Assembly: GCA_041391425.1 (NCBI GenBank)
Contig: JAWKNZ010000005.1
Location: forward strand, 124,001-188,000
Reading direction: 5' to 3'
Source: JAWKNZ01 sp041391425
Lineage (GTDB): Bacteria > Bdellovibrionota_B > Oligoflexia > Oligoflexales > JAWKNZ01
DNA length: 64,000 bases
Positions 18,415 to 27,445 of this stretch are shown piece by piece (positions within the stretch are counted from its first letter, which is position 1; every line of letters starts with the position of its first letter). A program made the translations under genes and the position numbers. The notes beneath the pieces were generated by a model, which was not told the origin of the DNA, did no database searches, and was given only the letters and a program-made list of their open reading frames with translations.

Positions 18415-20085
18415 CTATCTCCCTACCCAAACTTCTGATGAAACATCCTCAGGTACTTCACTGCCAACAAAATCTGGTGTAATCACCCAATCTGCAAAGC
18501 TAACAGTTTTACCTTGTAATCTTGCCAATGAGGTTTTCAACTTTGCTGGCCATTCGTTGTATACAGATAGCTTACGTGCAATATCCAATCCGGCCGTATA
18601 GTAATCAACAGCTTTCTTCTGCGCCTGAGCAGCACTACCGGACAATTCCTTCTGTACATCACTAATTTTAGCTCCTTTTATAGCGGGAGGATTTTTCAAC
18701 AAACTAGTAAATTGCTCATAAGCAAATCCAATTTGGTGATAGGCAGCAATACCCCAATATGAATCTTTAGTATTCAAAACTTGCCCATAAGCTTTTTCTA
18801 ACCGCTCTAATGAAGCCGTTTTCTTTTTAATCGATGCAAGCATATTTTCTACTGTACCACCCCTTAACGACTCTTTTAGGTAAGGGGCCAAGTACACATT
18901 AGCTTTCTTAAAAGCAATCTCACCAATGTAGCGCAGTGCTTCACCACTGGCTTTTGAAGACGACCTAAGCAAAGCTTCTATCCTTTTTCCTGCTTGCTCC
19001 GCGGCATTTCCTCGCCCACCATAAGCTTTATATATTTTATAATTAGAGATAATCCTCTCATTTATCGAAAGCTTAAAGCGCCGCAAGTAAACTTCATTAA
19101 TTAAGTTAGTCATATCACTATACTTTTGAGCTCTCCAAAAATTATCAACCAGATGCCCAAAAGCTTCTTTAGCATTTTCAGGGTAAGTCTTAATCAGACG
19201 GCTACATGTTTGAACTGCATTCGATGAACCAATTGCAATCTGCAGGTCACAAGCTCTTTGAATTGCTCCACTGCTTTCTTTTGCTTTAGGGTTTTTAGCT
19301 GCATAAGTAAGATAGTAATTCGCTGATGCATTAAAATCTAGCCGCCGATCATACAATTTGCCTAGCTCTAGCATAGCGTCTTTACTAAGTTCAGAACTGG
19401 GATAAAGTTTAACCAAATTGACATAGGCTCCAATAGCTTTAAAGGCTGCCCCCCCGGCTAAATAATCGACAGCGGCATTATTCCAAAATTTAGGAGCATC
19501 CTTATCCCTTGGGTTTTGCTTAGCTCTTTTTTCATAAAGCTCAGCTCGCTTAATTTTATCTTTTTCCGAAGCGATCGCCTCAATTGCTGCAGCTCGTCTC
19601 AATGCAGTTAACTTTTTACCAATTTTCCCTTTTTGATAGGACGGGATTGCCAGTAACTTATTTACAGCGATAGAAAGCCCTTTTTTATCTTCTTTATAAA
19701 GTGGAATCAAATTTTCGACAGCCTCTACCCCTTCCTTTGATTCTGGATATTTAGTAGCGATTAACCAAAGGTAACGCAATGCCATCTTTTTATCATTGCT
19801 ACGATAATAGATTTCCGTAATGAAAGTGTCACAAGTCTTTACAGTCTTTTTATCTTTCGGATACCACTTGCTGTAATTTTCACAGGCTTTGATAAGATTT
19901 TTTGCCCTAACACTTAATGTCCGTGCAGGTTTGGAAAAATTAGGTTTCTGCTTGACGATAGTTTTATATTCTGGTTCAAAGTCTCGGCTGTAAGAATCAA
20001 GCATATACTTTGCCGCCTTGGCATGAATATCTGCAACAGGTTTCCCATCTGAATCATAAATTTTTGCCTTTCCCTTACCCATCAT
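18415..20085 (-). CDS. C-terminal half of a split AgmU/GltD-like TPR protein
   Basis: No signal peptide; the sequence starts in the middle of a TPR array (MMGKGKAKIYDSDGKPV) and continues through repeats such as DYLAGGAAFKAIGAYVNLVKLYPSSE and AMLELGKLYDRRLDFNASANYYL. Its ATG overlaps the stop of the upstream ORF (ATGA). Reading through the overlap with one extra T in the T5 run near 20107 would give VFYLEIAMMGKGK, a smooth continuation of the upstream TPR. So the two ORFs are most simply one protein of about 1040 residues broken by one base. The second ORF may still be translated by coupling. GltD/AgmU of M. xanthus is a long periplasmic multi-TPR protein, consistent with the joined product. 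Confidence 0.75.
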   Translation of the reverse strand: MMGKGKAKIYDSDGKPVADIHAKAAKYMLDSYSRDFEPEYKTIVKQKPNFSKPARTLSVRAKNLIKACENYSKWYPKDKKTVKTCDTFITEIYYRSNDKKMALRYLWLIATKYPESKEGVEAVENLIPLYKEDKKGLSIAVNKLLAIPSYQKGKIGKKLTALRRAAAIEAIASEKDKIKRAELYEKRAKQNPRDKDAPKFWNNAAVDYLAGGAAFKAIGAYVNLVKLYPSSELSKDAMLELGKLYDRRLDFNASANYYLTYAAKNPKAKESSGAIQRACDLQIAIGSSNAVQTCSRLIKTYPENAKEAFGHLVDNFWRAQKYSDMTNLINEVYLRRFKLSINERIISNYKIYKAYGGRGNAAEQAGKRIEALLRSSSKASGEALRYIGEIAFKKANVYLAPYLKESLRGGTVENMLASIKKKTASLERLEKAYGQVLNTKDSYWGIAAYHQIGFAYEQFTSLLKNPPAIKGAKISDVQKELSGSAAQAQKKAVDYYTAGLDIARKLSVYNEWPAKLKTSLARLQGKTVSFADWVITPDFVGSEVPEDVSSEVWVGR

Positions 20086-21539
20086 TGCAATTTCGAGATA
20101 AAAACCCCAGATTGACGGAACTCTTTTTGATGAAATTTAATGTCAGCTAGATTGAACTTAACCTCGGCAACTTCCCTAGATTTTGGATATTTTGATAAAT
20201 ACAAGCGGTAACCTTTGACCGCATGCTCATAAAGGCTATTATTGTTACGCTTTTGGGCATTTTTGTGGACCACTTTGGCGTAATAAAGCATCGCTTTTTG
20301 AATTTCTACTTGAGTTTCTAAAACCAATTTTTTCTCATTGGCTACAGCCCAACCACTTTTCCTGCCATAATTAGTATAATAAGCGTTTAGCTCTCTCCAA
20401 ACTGTGTTTAAATCATTCAATTCAAAATATAAGCTAATAATTTCATTCTGAGCAATTGCCGCCGATGGATCTCGTGGAATGATACTTTGAAGACGCTCCC
20501 AAACCTTAATAGAACGCTTAAATGCACCTTGATCTGCAAAAGTTTCTGCTAAAAGAGTTAAAAACTGGCCAATATACCTTTGGCCTCCATTTGCCCGAAA
20601 ATATGAGATAGCTGATTCAACTTCCTTAAGCTCAGCATAAGCATAAACCAAATCGCGCATGGCCTCTTCCTTAAGCTTAAGGCCTGTTTTATCCCCTAAA
20701 CGTTTTGAATGGCTTACTGTGTTCTTCCAAAACTTCAAAGATTCTCGATATTTCCCTAAGTTGTAATAGCACCAACCAAGTTTGAATAACGCCCATCCAT
20801 ACCTTTTCGACTTCCTATATTTTAATGCTAACTTAAAATTATTCACTGCATTCCTGAAGTCATTGCGATCAAAATAATAATCACCCAAAGAAAAATAGGC
20901 ATCACCAGCAACAGGGGAATTAGGAAATTTTTGAATCAACTGGGTAAATGCGCGTGCCGCATTCTTTTCTTGACCTAAAAAAGAGAGTGAAAGAGCTTGA
21001 TTAAAATTAATTACATCTGCTCCTTTATTTTTGGGAAACTCTCGAAGAATATTACGCCCTGTAGAGGATACTTTTTGCCAATGCAACCTGGATCTAGCTT
21101 GGTCTAGTTTAGGCTCTCTACCTTTTCGCCCTCCTTTATTCCAAGCACCCCAAAGCTGTTCATATCTTCTATATTCATCACTAGCGACGTATACAGCTTG
21201 CTCCATATGAAGATTGTGAACGCGAGTAAGCATTTCTAAGCGCGCTCCAGATTTTTTCGGCAAAGATTTGGCCGTTTTATTCAAATATGCGATAGTCTTG
21301 TCAATTCCCTCAACCAGCTTCTTTTCTATCTCTACAGCATAAATTTCTGCAGTACTTAAACGAGGGCGGCCTGCACCATCACCAGCTTTGGTATTTATAC
21401 CACTTTTCTCTCGTTTTTCCTGCTTTACCTGTACCGAAACTTGTTGATGATCAGTATCCTTCGCTAAGGCATTACTAAACGAAAATAGGAAGACAGCGGC
21501 AATTGACATCTTAAATTTGCTAATGAGAGTCGATTTCAT
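20082..21539 (-). CDS. N-terminal half of a split AgmU/GltD-like TPR protein
   Basis: ATG 21539 gives a clear signal peptide (MKSTLISKFKMSIAAVFLF then SNALA), so the protein is periplasmic; a TTG at 21566 is the upstream alternative. A basic linker is followed by a TPR array from about residue 150 onwards: AFTQLIQKFPNSPVAGDAYFSL, RNDFRNAVNNFKLALKYRKS, YGWALFKLGWCYYNLGKYRESL. The last repeat breaks off at FRQSGVFISKLQ where the frame is lost. The length (485 residues) is about half that of AgmU/GltD. It is the middle of the motor cluster, downstream of another TPR gene. Split cause could be real mutation, slippage on the T-run, or sequencing error. Confidence 0.75.
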   Translation of the reverse strand: MKSTLISKFKMSIAAVFLFSFSNALAKDTDHQQVSVQVKQEKREKSGINTKAGDGAGRPRLSTAEIYAVEIEKKLVEGIDKTIAYLNKTAKSLPKKSGARLEMLTRVHNLHMEQAVYVASDEYRRYEQLWGAWNKGGRKGREPKLDQARSRLHWQKVSSTGRNILREFPKNKGADVINFNQALSLSFLGQEKNAARAFTQLIQKFPNSPVAGDAYFSLGDYYFDRNDFRNAVNNFKLALKYRKSKRYGWALFKLGWCYYNLGKYRESLKFWKNTVSHSKRLGDKTGLKLKEEAMRDLVYAYAELKEVESAISYFRANGGQRYIGQFLTLLAETFADQGAFKRSIKVWERLQSIIPRDPSAAIAQNEIISLYFELNDLNTVWRELNAYYTNYGRKSGWAVANEKKLVLETQVEIQKAMLYYAKVVHKNAQKRNNNSLYEHAVKGYRLYLSKYPKSREVAEVKFNLADIKFHQKEFRQSGVFISKLQ

Positions 21540-21625
21540 ATTTCTGTCTATTAAAAAAAAGTTCAAAACATACCTTTACTTAAAATAAGCGAAAAATCTA
21601 TTCTGATGACAATAATTGAGATCAA

Positions 21626-23173
21626 TTATTTTTTCTTCGCACCACCGCACTTGTCATCTATATTATAAACATATCCTCCTAGTTCATCTTCCCAGTATTC
21701 ACCTTCAAATGGCCAATACTCTAAATCCTGTCCAACATTTAATGGTTTCATTCCACCAATAAAATTATAAGATTTCTTTGCTCCTTCATTATCTAGCTTT
21801 AATTTACTACGTAAAGCATCAACTTTTCCGAGAAGCATTTCCGCATTAATTAATTTGGTTTGATCAGATAGCTCATTTAGGTATGTATAGTATGTTTTAC
21901 CATAGTCAAAGAGCCTTTTTCCTACACCTGATCTAGAAGCTATTTTCTTCTTGCGCAAAAAAGTCTCTAATTCATCAAGTAGCCCTGACGCCCTCCATTT
22001 ACGAGGTGCCCTGCTAAGGCGTGCTAATTCACTATCAGCAAAACGAATAGTTCTACCCGCCTCTAAATATGAATCTGTACGCGACAGCGCATCTAAGATA
22101 GCCCAAGCACTACGATATTTATTTAAACTACCTGCTCGATAGTCATAAACTGTTTGAAAAAGTAGTTTTGGGTTATTTTTAGTTGCTGCCAAAAATGATT
22201 TAACATCTTTTAAGACTGGACGATAGCGATCCTTAAACTTGACTAGAGATTTTTTAACCTCGTCATAGCGGCATAACCTTAAAAAAGTAATAGCCTGCAG
22301 AATATAACTTTCTGGAAAAAATCTATTTTCAAAGAATGGAGATTGTAAGGTATGAATATTACCAAGCGTACTGTTATGGTTTTGCATCAAAAAGAAAGCC
22401 CAAGCTGCCTCAAAAATTGCATCGAGCCAATTTTCAGACTCTCGATTGATCTCAGCATAATACCGTATCGCTTCACGATACCGACGAGTCTCATAATGCA
22501 CTCTTGCAATATTTAAGTTTGCTTGTTCTCTTAACCAATCACCTTCTGCTCCTTCTCGACTAAGGGTCCGCACTCGTTCAAAATAAGAAATAGCGCGGCT
22601 ATGCCTTCCTGCCAAATTGGCAATAACACCCTTATGAAACATTGCCTTTAGATGGTAGTTACTACTTGGAGGAACTCGTTGAAAATAATCTTGTGCTTTT
22701 GCATATTTTTTATTACGAAAAAATTCTATACCTTTGTAATAAAAATAAAAGCCTCTAGCCGGCCCAGGAATTCGCGCTGGATCCACTTGAGTCTTAAATA
22801 ACTGTACAACATGAGATTGACCGAGACTGGCAGTGTTATTAATCCGTCCCAGCTCTTCTAATGCCTTACGAAAATAAGGATTTGAGGCTTTAGGCCCTCT
22901 ACGCACAATAACGCTATAAAATTTTGACGCAGAATACATAAAGCCCATCTTTTGCAGACTTTGCGCGAGACCCCATTCAGATTTAATACGCATGGCTTTA
23001 TCTTTTGGGTAGGCATAAGCTTGAAAAAAGAGAGGTGCCGATTTTGTATAATCCCTACCTCTAAACGCTGTTTGTGCCTCTTTATAATTAGCTCTAGCTT
23101 CTTCCATCAACAAACAGATAATCAAGCAGCAAAGCACAGCTATATAACAATTTTTTATCATAAAGTTTTTCAA
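21626..23173 (-). CDS. TPR protein of the gliding-type cluster
   Basis: Signal peptide at the start (IAVLCCLIICLLMEEARA), so exported. TPR-like repeats cover roughly residues 30-300 (EAQTAFRGRDYTKSAPLFFQAY, YYKGIEFFRNKKYAKAQDYFQRV, ANLNIARVHYETRRYREAIRYYAEI). The C-terminus has an aromatic, acidic motif YWPFEGEYWEDELGGYVYN and ends in Lys. TPR proteins with such tails accompany AglRQS-type motors in deltaproteobacteria; GltC would be the closest named candidate, but I cannot decide this by eye. TTG start 23173 or ATG 23161. Downstream of the beta-barrel gene in the same operon. Confidence 0.75.
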   Translation of the reverse strand: MKNFMIKNCYIAVLCCLIICLLMEEARANYKEAQTAFRGRDYTKSAPLFFQAYAYPKDKAMRIKSEWGLAQSLQKMGFMYSASKFYSVIVRRGPKASNPYFRKALEELGRINNTASLGQSHVVQLFKTQVDPARIPGPARGFYFYYKGIEFFRNKKYAKAQDYFQRVPPSSNYHLKAMFHKGVIANLAGRHSRAISYFERVRTLSREGAEGDWLREQANLNIARVHYETRRYREAIRYYAEINRESENWLDAIFEAAWAFFLMQNHNSTLGNIHTLQSPFFENRFFPESYILQAITFLRLCRYDEVKKSLVKFKDRYRPVLKDVKSFLAATKNNPKLLFQTVYDYRAGSLNKYRSAWAILDALSRTDSYLEAGRTIRFADSELARLSRAPRKWRASGLLDELETFLRKKKIASRSGVGKRLFDYGKTYYTYLNELSDQTKLINAEMLLGKVDALRSKLKLDNEGAKKSYNFIGGMKPLNVGQDLEYWPFEGEYWEDELGGYVYNIDDKCGGAKKK

Positions 23174-23220
23174 AATCGATCTCTACCTTGATTAAAACTT
23201 AATGGATAGTTAATGTAACC

Positions 23221-24087
23221 CTAAAAAAACCGGGAATACCCAACTTGCAATGTCATATTATGTTGAGGATTTTTTTCACTCGGCTCCCCTGGGCATCCAC
23301 CGTCTTGTCTATCATAGGTAAAATAATGATCTCTTACTTCCCATTTAATTCCATCTCTTTTATTAATAAAATACTTCTGCCCAACCCCAAACGTTATCGT
23401 CGGATATTGATAGACTTGTGGAGCTGGAATCTCATCAGTTGAATCAGGGTTAGCCTGATCTTCAGGAGGCAGGCATTGTTCATAATTATAATCTACACCA
23501 GAAATCCCGGCACCAAGAGCAAAGAAAGTATCAAAATAAATCAACCTTCCACTCGCCAATTGATATTTTCCGTAAATTGGAGTGTAAAGTACACTTCCTT
23601 CCATTAAATATTGAGTTCTAATAATCTGCGTTTTGATTGAAAAGTCGTCATCAAGAATTCTCTTATCATCCTTATCTATCGAAAATCCGTAAGCTCCAGC
23701 TAATTCCAACGCAAATTGTTCAGTGAAATGATAAGTCACATTCAACGATCCCAAGTAAGTGTAGATAAATGTTTGGTTTGTTACCACTGAGCCGCTTAAG
23801 CCTAGCTCAAATTTTTTTCTTTTGGAAAAATAGCGAGGACGAATCACACGAATCTCATAATCATCAAACCTAGCACCTACCGCAATCTTCTCAGAAAAAA
23901 AATCTGGCAATAAGAATAGCATGATCAGGCATACCAAACGCCAACGCTCCCAATTCACAGTCAATCTTTGAGGCAAGCATATTTTTTCTACCAACCACAA
24001 GCTTTGTCTTGAACATAGATGAGACTTGACTGTGTCGATACAGAAAATGAAATTCATTATAGATTTAAAACTAGTAAATTTATTCAT
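23221..24087 (-). CDS. Outer-membrane beta-barrel protein of the gliding-type cluster
   Basis: Strand-like alternating segments fill the protein from about residue 70 to the end: FELGLSGSVVTNQTFIYTYLGSLNVTYHFTEQFALELAGAYG, FFALGAGISGVDYNY, ITFGVGQKYFIN and the C-terminal MTLQVGYSRFF with terminal Phe. This is the pattern of the small OMP barrels found beside TPR/TolQR genes in myxobacteria and Bdellovibrio; GltA, GltB and GltH are the outer-membrane barrels of the M. xanthus machine. ATG 24087 overlaps the upstream tolR-like stop by 8 bases. The first 50 residues look unlike a signal peptide; a TTG at about 23937, after GGGAG, would start directly at a hydrophobic signal (LVCLIMLFLLP). Confidence 0.75.
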   Translation of the reverse strand: MNKFTSFKSIMNFIFCIDTVKSHLCSRQSLWLVEKICLPQRLTVNWERWRLVCLIMLFLLPDFFSEKIAVGARFDDYEIRVIRPRYFSKRKKFELGLSGSVVTNQTFIYTYLGSLNVTYHFTEQFALELAGAYGFSIDKDDKRILDDDFSIKTQIIRTQYLMEGSVLYTPIYGKYQLASGRLIYFDTFFALGAGISGVDYNYEQCLPPEDQANPDSTDEIPAPQVYQYPTITFGVGQKYFINKRDGIKWEVRDHYFTYDRQDGGCPGEPSEKNPQHNMTLQVGYSRFF

Positions 24088-24577
24088 CAGTCGCCGCTCT
24101 ACTACTCTTAGCCGCCATTAACTTAAAAGCTATAAACTTAGCTTGTTGCGCCGATAGCATAATTCTCTTTAACAATTTAAAATCATGATCTTTATCCATT
24201 TCCAAAGTTAAAGTTGAAGCATCTTTTTTATTTTCAGTAATTCTTTTGTTAGCTTCAGCAAGTTTAGTTAGAGCCTCATACAATGGATAAATAGCACCTT
24301 GCGACCTGTCTCGCTCTTGAATATCACCATTAATGATAGATGAAACTTTTTTGTCATTAACAAAAACGTCATTTTTAGTTACGACTAATGAAGGTATTTC
24401 ATCAAGCGAACGAATAGTCCTTGAATCAGGAAGCTCAAGAGCGGGATTCACATCATGAGAAATAGGGTCGGTAGAGAAACTCATCAATAGAAACAATATC
24501 AGAATACTAAAAATATCAAGTAAAGGCATGATATTTAAGCTTAATGCTTCATTTGAATTTGAGTCGACAGATGCCAT
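24080..24577 (-). CDS. TolR/ExbD-family motor subunit (second copy; AglQ/AglS-like)
   Basis: One membrane helix at about residues 12-36 contains the family motif NIMPLLDIFSILILFLL; its Asp is the proton-carrying residue of ExbD/TolR. A periplasmic domain of about 120 residues follows. With a TolQ homologue and another TolR homologue just upstream this forms the 1+2 set known from AglR-AglQ-AglS, the proton-driven gliding motor of M. xanthus. ATG start. It overlaps the downstream OMP gene by 8 bases, so co-translation is likely. Confidence 0.88.
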   Translation of the reverse strand: MASVDSNSNEALSLNIMPLLDIFSILILFLLMSFSTDPISHDVNPALELPDSRTIRSLDEIPSLVVTKNDVFVNDKKVSSIINGDIQERDRSQGAIYPLYEALTKLAEANKRITENKKDASTLTLEMDKDHDFKLLKRIMLSAQQAKFIAFKLMAAKSSRAATDE

Positions 24578-24674
24578 AAATCATTCTCCCAACTTGCTTC
24601 GAAAAGAAAATTAAAAACTAAGGGCCCGCACCTATCTTCAAAAAAATCTTTTAGGTGATGTCGTGGAATTAGAC

Positions 24675-25247
24675 CTAAAGCAAAACACTACCCATAATAA
24701 CTTTTTTATATAAATACCTAGTTTGGTGCGTCGTTTCTTCTTCTCCATCATCATCTTTACCGGCAGGAAGCCTCATATCTGGGTCTGCTTCGTCGAGAAG
24801 CTTGATTGAATCCAAAACTTTCGTCATTTCCTCATACTTGATCTCATCATCCACAAAAAAAGTTAGTTTATCAGTATCAGGATTTGCCATTCTAATCTCT
24901 ACTAACTTTTTATGCATTTCTTGTATGCCTGCGTCATTATGATTAAATTTATATGATTGAGGATCTTTAGGTGCTTCTGACCATTCAGTTAAAATTTCAA
25001 TACTATCCTTAGTCAAATCAGTCTTCACCGAAATAATACGACTAGGTTTATCATCTGCAGGAGGTGCTGCATTCGAAAGAAATGGCACCTGCACTTCCAA
25101 GATTCCGATTTGGATAAATACTGCTGAGAACAGCAAAAACGTAGTCATCAAAGAAAAAACGTCAATAAAAGGCATAAGGTTCAGCTCTACAGTTATAGGA
25201 CCTTCCTTATCATGCTTTGATTTTCTTTTTCGTTTTCGAGACAACAC
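24675..25247 (-). CDS. TolR/ExbD-family motor subunit (first copy; AglQ/AglS-like)
   Basis: A basic N-terminus (SRKRKRKSKHDK) is followed by a single membrane helix with ELNLMPFIDVFSLMTTFLL, including the conserved Asp of the proton path. The periplasmic domain ends in an acidic run (GKDDDGEEE). Start is GTG 25247, with GAGAGGTC upstream. It is the second gene of the cluster, 69 bases after the TolQ homologue. Having two non-identical TolR proteins beside one TolQ is what separates AglRQS-type motors from plain Tol-Pal or ExbBD. Confidence 0.88.
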   Translation of the reverse strand: MLSRKRKRKSKHDKEGPITVELNLMPFIDVFSLMTTFLLFSAVFIQIGILEVQVPFLSNAAPPADDKPSRIISVKTDLTKDSIEILTEWSEAPKDPQSYKFNHNDAGIQEMHKKLVEIRMANPDTDKLTFFVDDEIKYEEMTKVLDSIKLLDEADPDMRLPAGKDDDGEEETTHQTRYLYKKVIMGSVLL

Positions 25248-25316
25248 GACCTCTCAAATTGCAGAAATATATTTCGCATTAATCATATAAATAAAATTCG
25301 TAACTGCAGCTCTTAG

Positions 25317-25994
25317 CTAATCAACACGCTTTTCTTGGTAACCTTTGATCTTCATCTTCCTCGTATATAACAAATCCATGAGTCTAGATGAGTTCTGACT
25401 AATATCAGCTAAAATAGACTGCTGCTTCATCATCAAGATACCGTAAGCGAACAAGCAAAATAATGCAGTTCCCAGACCAAAGGAGGTTGCGGTCAATGCT
25501 TCAGAAATCCCTGCAGCAAGCTGTTCTTGCTTCGCAGCACCGGTGGCATTCGCAGCCGCAGCAAAAGAATGCATCAATCCGAAAATAGTACCAAGCAGCC
25601 CAAGTAAGGTGGCAACGTTGGCTGTGGTAGCAAGCATTGGAGTGGTTTTGGTTACTTTTGGCGTCGCCGCTAAGCTAGCATGCTCCATAGCATTTTCGAT
25701 TTCTTCTGTAGTATCATTAGCTCTCTTCAGTCCCTCAGACAAAACATAAGGCAAAAGCTTTGGCCTTGCTTTTTTACAAAGACGGATGGCATTTTCTATC
25801 GAGTTATTCATCACCATTTTCTGCACTGCTGCCATAAACCCAGAACTATTTGCTAGGTCGTATTGAATCCAATACCGGTAGCAACGTTCAATTACGATGA
25901 CCAAAGACACAACTAAAGTCAAAGTAATTGCGCTCATGACCAGCGGTCCGCCTTGTTTGAAAAGCGTTCCAATTGTAGCAATGATCCCGCCCAT
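25317..25994 (-). CDS. MotA/TolQ/ExbB-family proton channel (AglR-like)
   Basis: First gene of the motor cluster. Three membrane helices are visible: near residues 15-35 (LVMSAITLTLVVSLVIVIE), about 115-140 (LATTANVATLLGLLGTIFGLMHSFAA) and about 160-185 (ALTATSFGLGTALFCLFAYGIL). The LLGLLGTIFGLM and ALTATSFGLGTALF stretches are the conserved core of TolQ/ExbB/AglR channels. The start is ATG 25994 because GGAGGA is 6 bases upstream, although ATG 26015 is in frame. With two TolR homologues downstream it should form a proton-driven motor in the inner membrane. Confidence 0.93.
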   Translation of the reverse strand: MGGIIATIGTLFKQGGPLVMSAITLTLVVSLVIVIERCYRYWIQYDLANSSGFMAAVQKMVMNNSIENAIRLCKKARPKLLPYVLSEGLKRANDTTEEIENAMEHASLAATPKVTKTTPMLATTANVATLLGLLGTIFGLMHSFAAAANATGAAKQEQLAAGISEALTATSFGLGTALFCLFAYGILMMKQQSILADISQNSSRLMDLLYTRKMKIKGYQEKRVD

Positions 25995-26015
25995 CTCGTC
26001 TCCTCCAAAACTCAT

Positions 26016-26293
26016 TTTTTATGGTTTATTTCTACTTCTCTTTTATATAACCCTTGCAGCAAGCGCTCTTGGAGTTATTTTTGCGACAAAAATGTCATGC
26101 TAATTTATTATTATTATTAATATTTTAGGGAATAGTGCTGGCAAATGTCAACCTTTTGCAAAATTGCAGCTGGGCAAAAACTGGCTGTTTTGTTTTGGCT
26201 AAGTTAAACTATACCTCAAGATCATTAATTTACTTCGGACCTTATAGTCGTGTCATGTTTCGACAGCTATGAAAAATTAGAGGAATGATTTAA
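26016..26293. promoter_or_regulatory. Divergent intergenic region of the motor cluster
   Basis: These 278 bases separate the minus-strand TolQ-like gene from the plus-strand putative regulator, so promoters for both should lie here. The segment is AT-rich (including TTATTATTATTATTAATATT near 26104) with no clear palindromic operator. No confident -35/-10 pair was identified. Confidence 0.4.
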
Positions 26294-27265
26294 TTGAAAA
26301 ATATACTAATAATAGACAACTCAGAGAAAAGTTCTCACCTTTCCTCAAATACAGTACATACTGCTACGGTGGGTAGCAATGCTACAGAAATACTCAATAA
26401 GGAAAAAGGGTTATCACAATTAAATAGCAACAAGCATTTTGACATCTTGGTATGCAACGAGCCAGATTATGAAGTACTCCACAAGTTCAAGGAAAAATTT
26501 GCCAATGGTACATCAATTTTAATAACAGACCTAACAATGGATCAATATTCATATGAATTAAAAAATATAGAGGATAGGCTTGTCGATCATATTCTTGCAA
26601 ACCGCGCCCCCTGTACATGGACAACGAAAGAGCTTATCATTACACTCCAAAAACTTATTAGAAACGACTATTTTGGTTTAGATAAGTATCTAACTTATGG
26701 GACCTCGATCCATCAGCTTTCTGTTCAAGATTACGAAAATAGGGAAAGCATAGACAAGCAAGTTCAAGCTTTTGTTATAGAAAAAAAGCTCGGAAACTAT
26801 TTAGCAAAAACCGCTTATGGCATTTGCGAAGAATTGCTCATGAATGCTATTGTTGATGCTCCACTCGCAGGTAAAAGATATCGAGAATCTGCCGCAAGTT
26901 TTGATCAACAAGGTATCGGTAAAAAAGAACACCAACCAAAAGAGGTTACACCGATTCTTAGCTACGGCTGGGATGGTTCCATATTAGGCATCTCTATCTG
27001 CGATTACTTTGGAGCATTACAAAAGTCGACTTTTGGCAAGTACTTAAAAAAGATAACTCACCGCGATAATTTATCTAAACTCATAGACACAAAAAAAGAA
27101 GGAGCTGGCTTAGGCTTTTTCAAAATCCTTTATGGATCACACACTCTTATTTGCAACGTCCAGGCAAACAAACAGACGGAAATTATTGCTCTGATTCTTA
27201 CAAGCGAGCAGCTAAAAGATTTTTCAAGGATGGCGCGCTCTATTTGCTTCTTTGAAGCCACCTAG
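26294..27265 (+). CDS. Pseudo-receiver plus histidine-kinase-like ATPase, putative regulator
   Basis: Residues 1-110 look like a response-regulator receiver (NILIIDNSEKSS, then FDILVCNEPDYEVL, then TSILITDLT) in which the usual phospho-accepting Asp of the third strand appears lost. After FGLDKYLTYG comes an HATPase_c domain: the N-box ICEELLMNAIVDAP and the G-box KEGAGLGFFKIL. No His-box is seen, so it is not a sensor kinase; similar proteins in myxobacteria and relatives act like anti-sigma ATPases or are uncharacterised. TTG start 26294 with AGAGGAA upstream. It is divergent from the motor cluster. Its TAG stop includes the TA target of the B1 element. Confidence 0.75.
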   Translation: MKNILIIDNSEKSSHLSSNTVHTATVGSNATEILNKEKGLSQLNSNKHFDILVCNEPDYEVLHKFKEKFANGTSILITDLTMDQYSYELKNIEDRLVDHILANRAPCTWTTKELIITLQKLIRNDYFGLDKYLTYGTSIHQLSVQDYENRESIDKQVQAFVIEKKLGNYLAKTAYGICEELLMNAIVDAPLAGKRYRESAASFDQQGIGKKEHQPKEVTPILSYGWDGSILGISICDYFGALQKSTFGKYLKKITHRDNLSKLIDTKKEGAGLGFFKILYGSHTLICNVQANKQTEIIALILTSEQLKDFSRMARSICFFEAT

Positions 27266-27445
27266 GGCGTGTTGACGTTTCATTTTCGTAGCGAGAGACA
27301 AATACTTGAAAGTCGCAGCTAGGAAGGGTTTCAAAAATTACCGGAGGTGTACTAGATGTACATTGAGGATAATTTTTGAAACCCTGACAACGTTGTGACT
27401 CAAGGGTTTGGCTCGTAGTAGGAAATGAAACGTCAACACGCCCTA
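27263..27445. repeat. Family B TA-target MITE, copy B1
   Basis: Inverted ends AGGGCGTGTTGACGTTTCAT and complement, flanked by TA on both sides (27263-27264 and 27444-27445). The middle is itself palindromic around GTGTACTAGATGTACAT. It lies right at the stop codon of the upstream gene; the uninterrupted site would read ACC TAG TAG, so the gene end is unchanged by the insertion. Copies B2 (36076), B3 (48861) and B4 (58877) are in this window. Confidence 0.9.
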
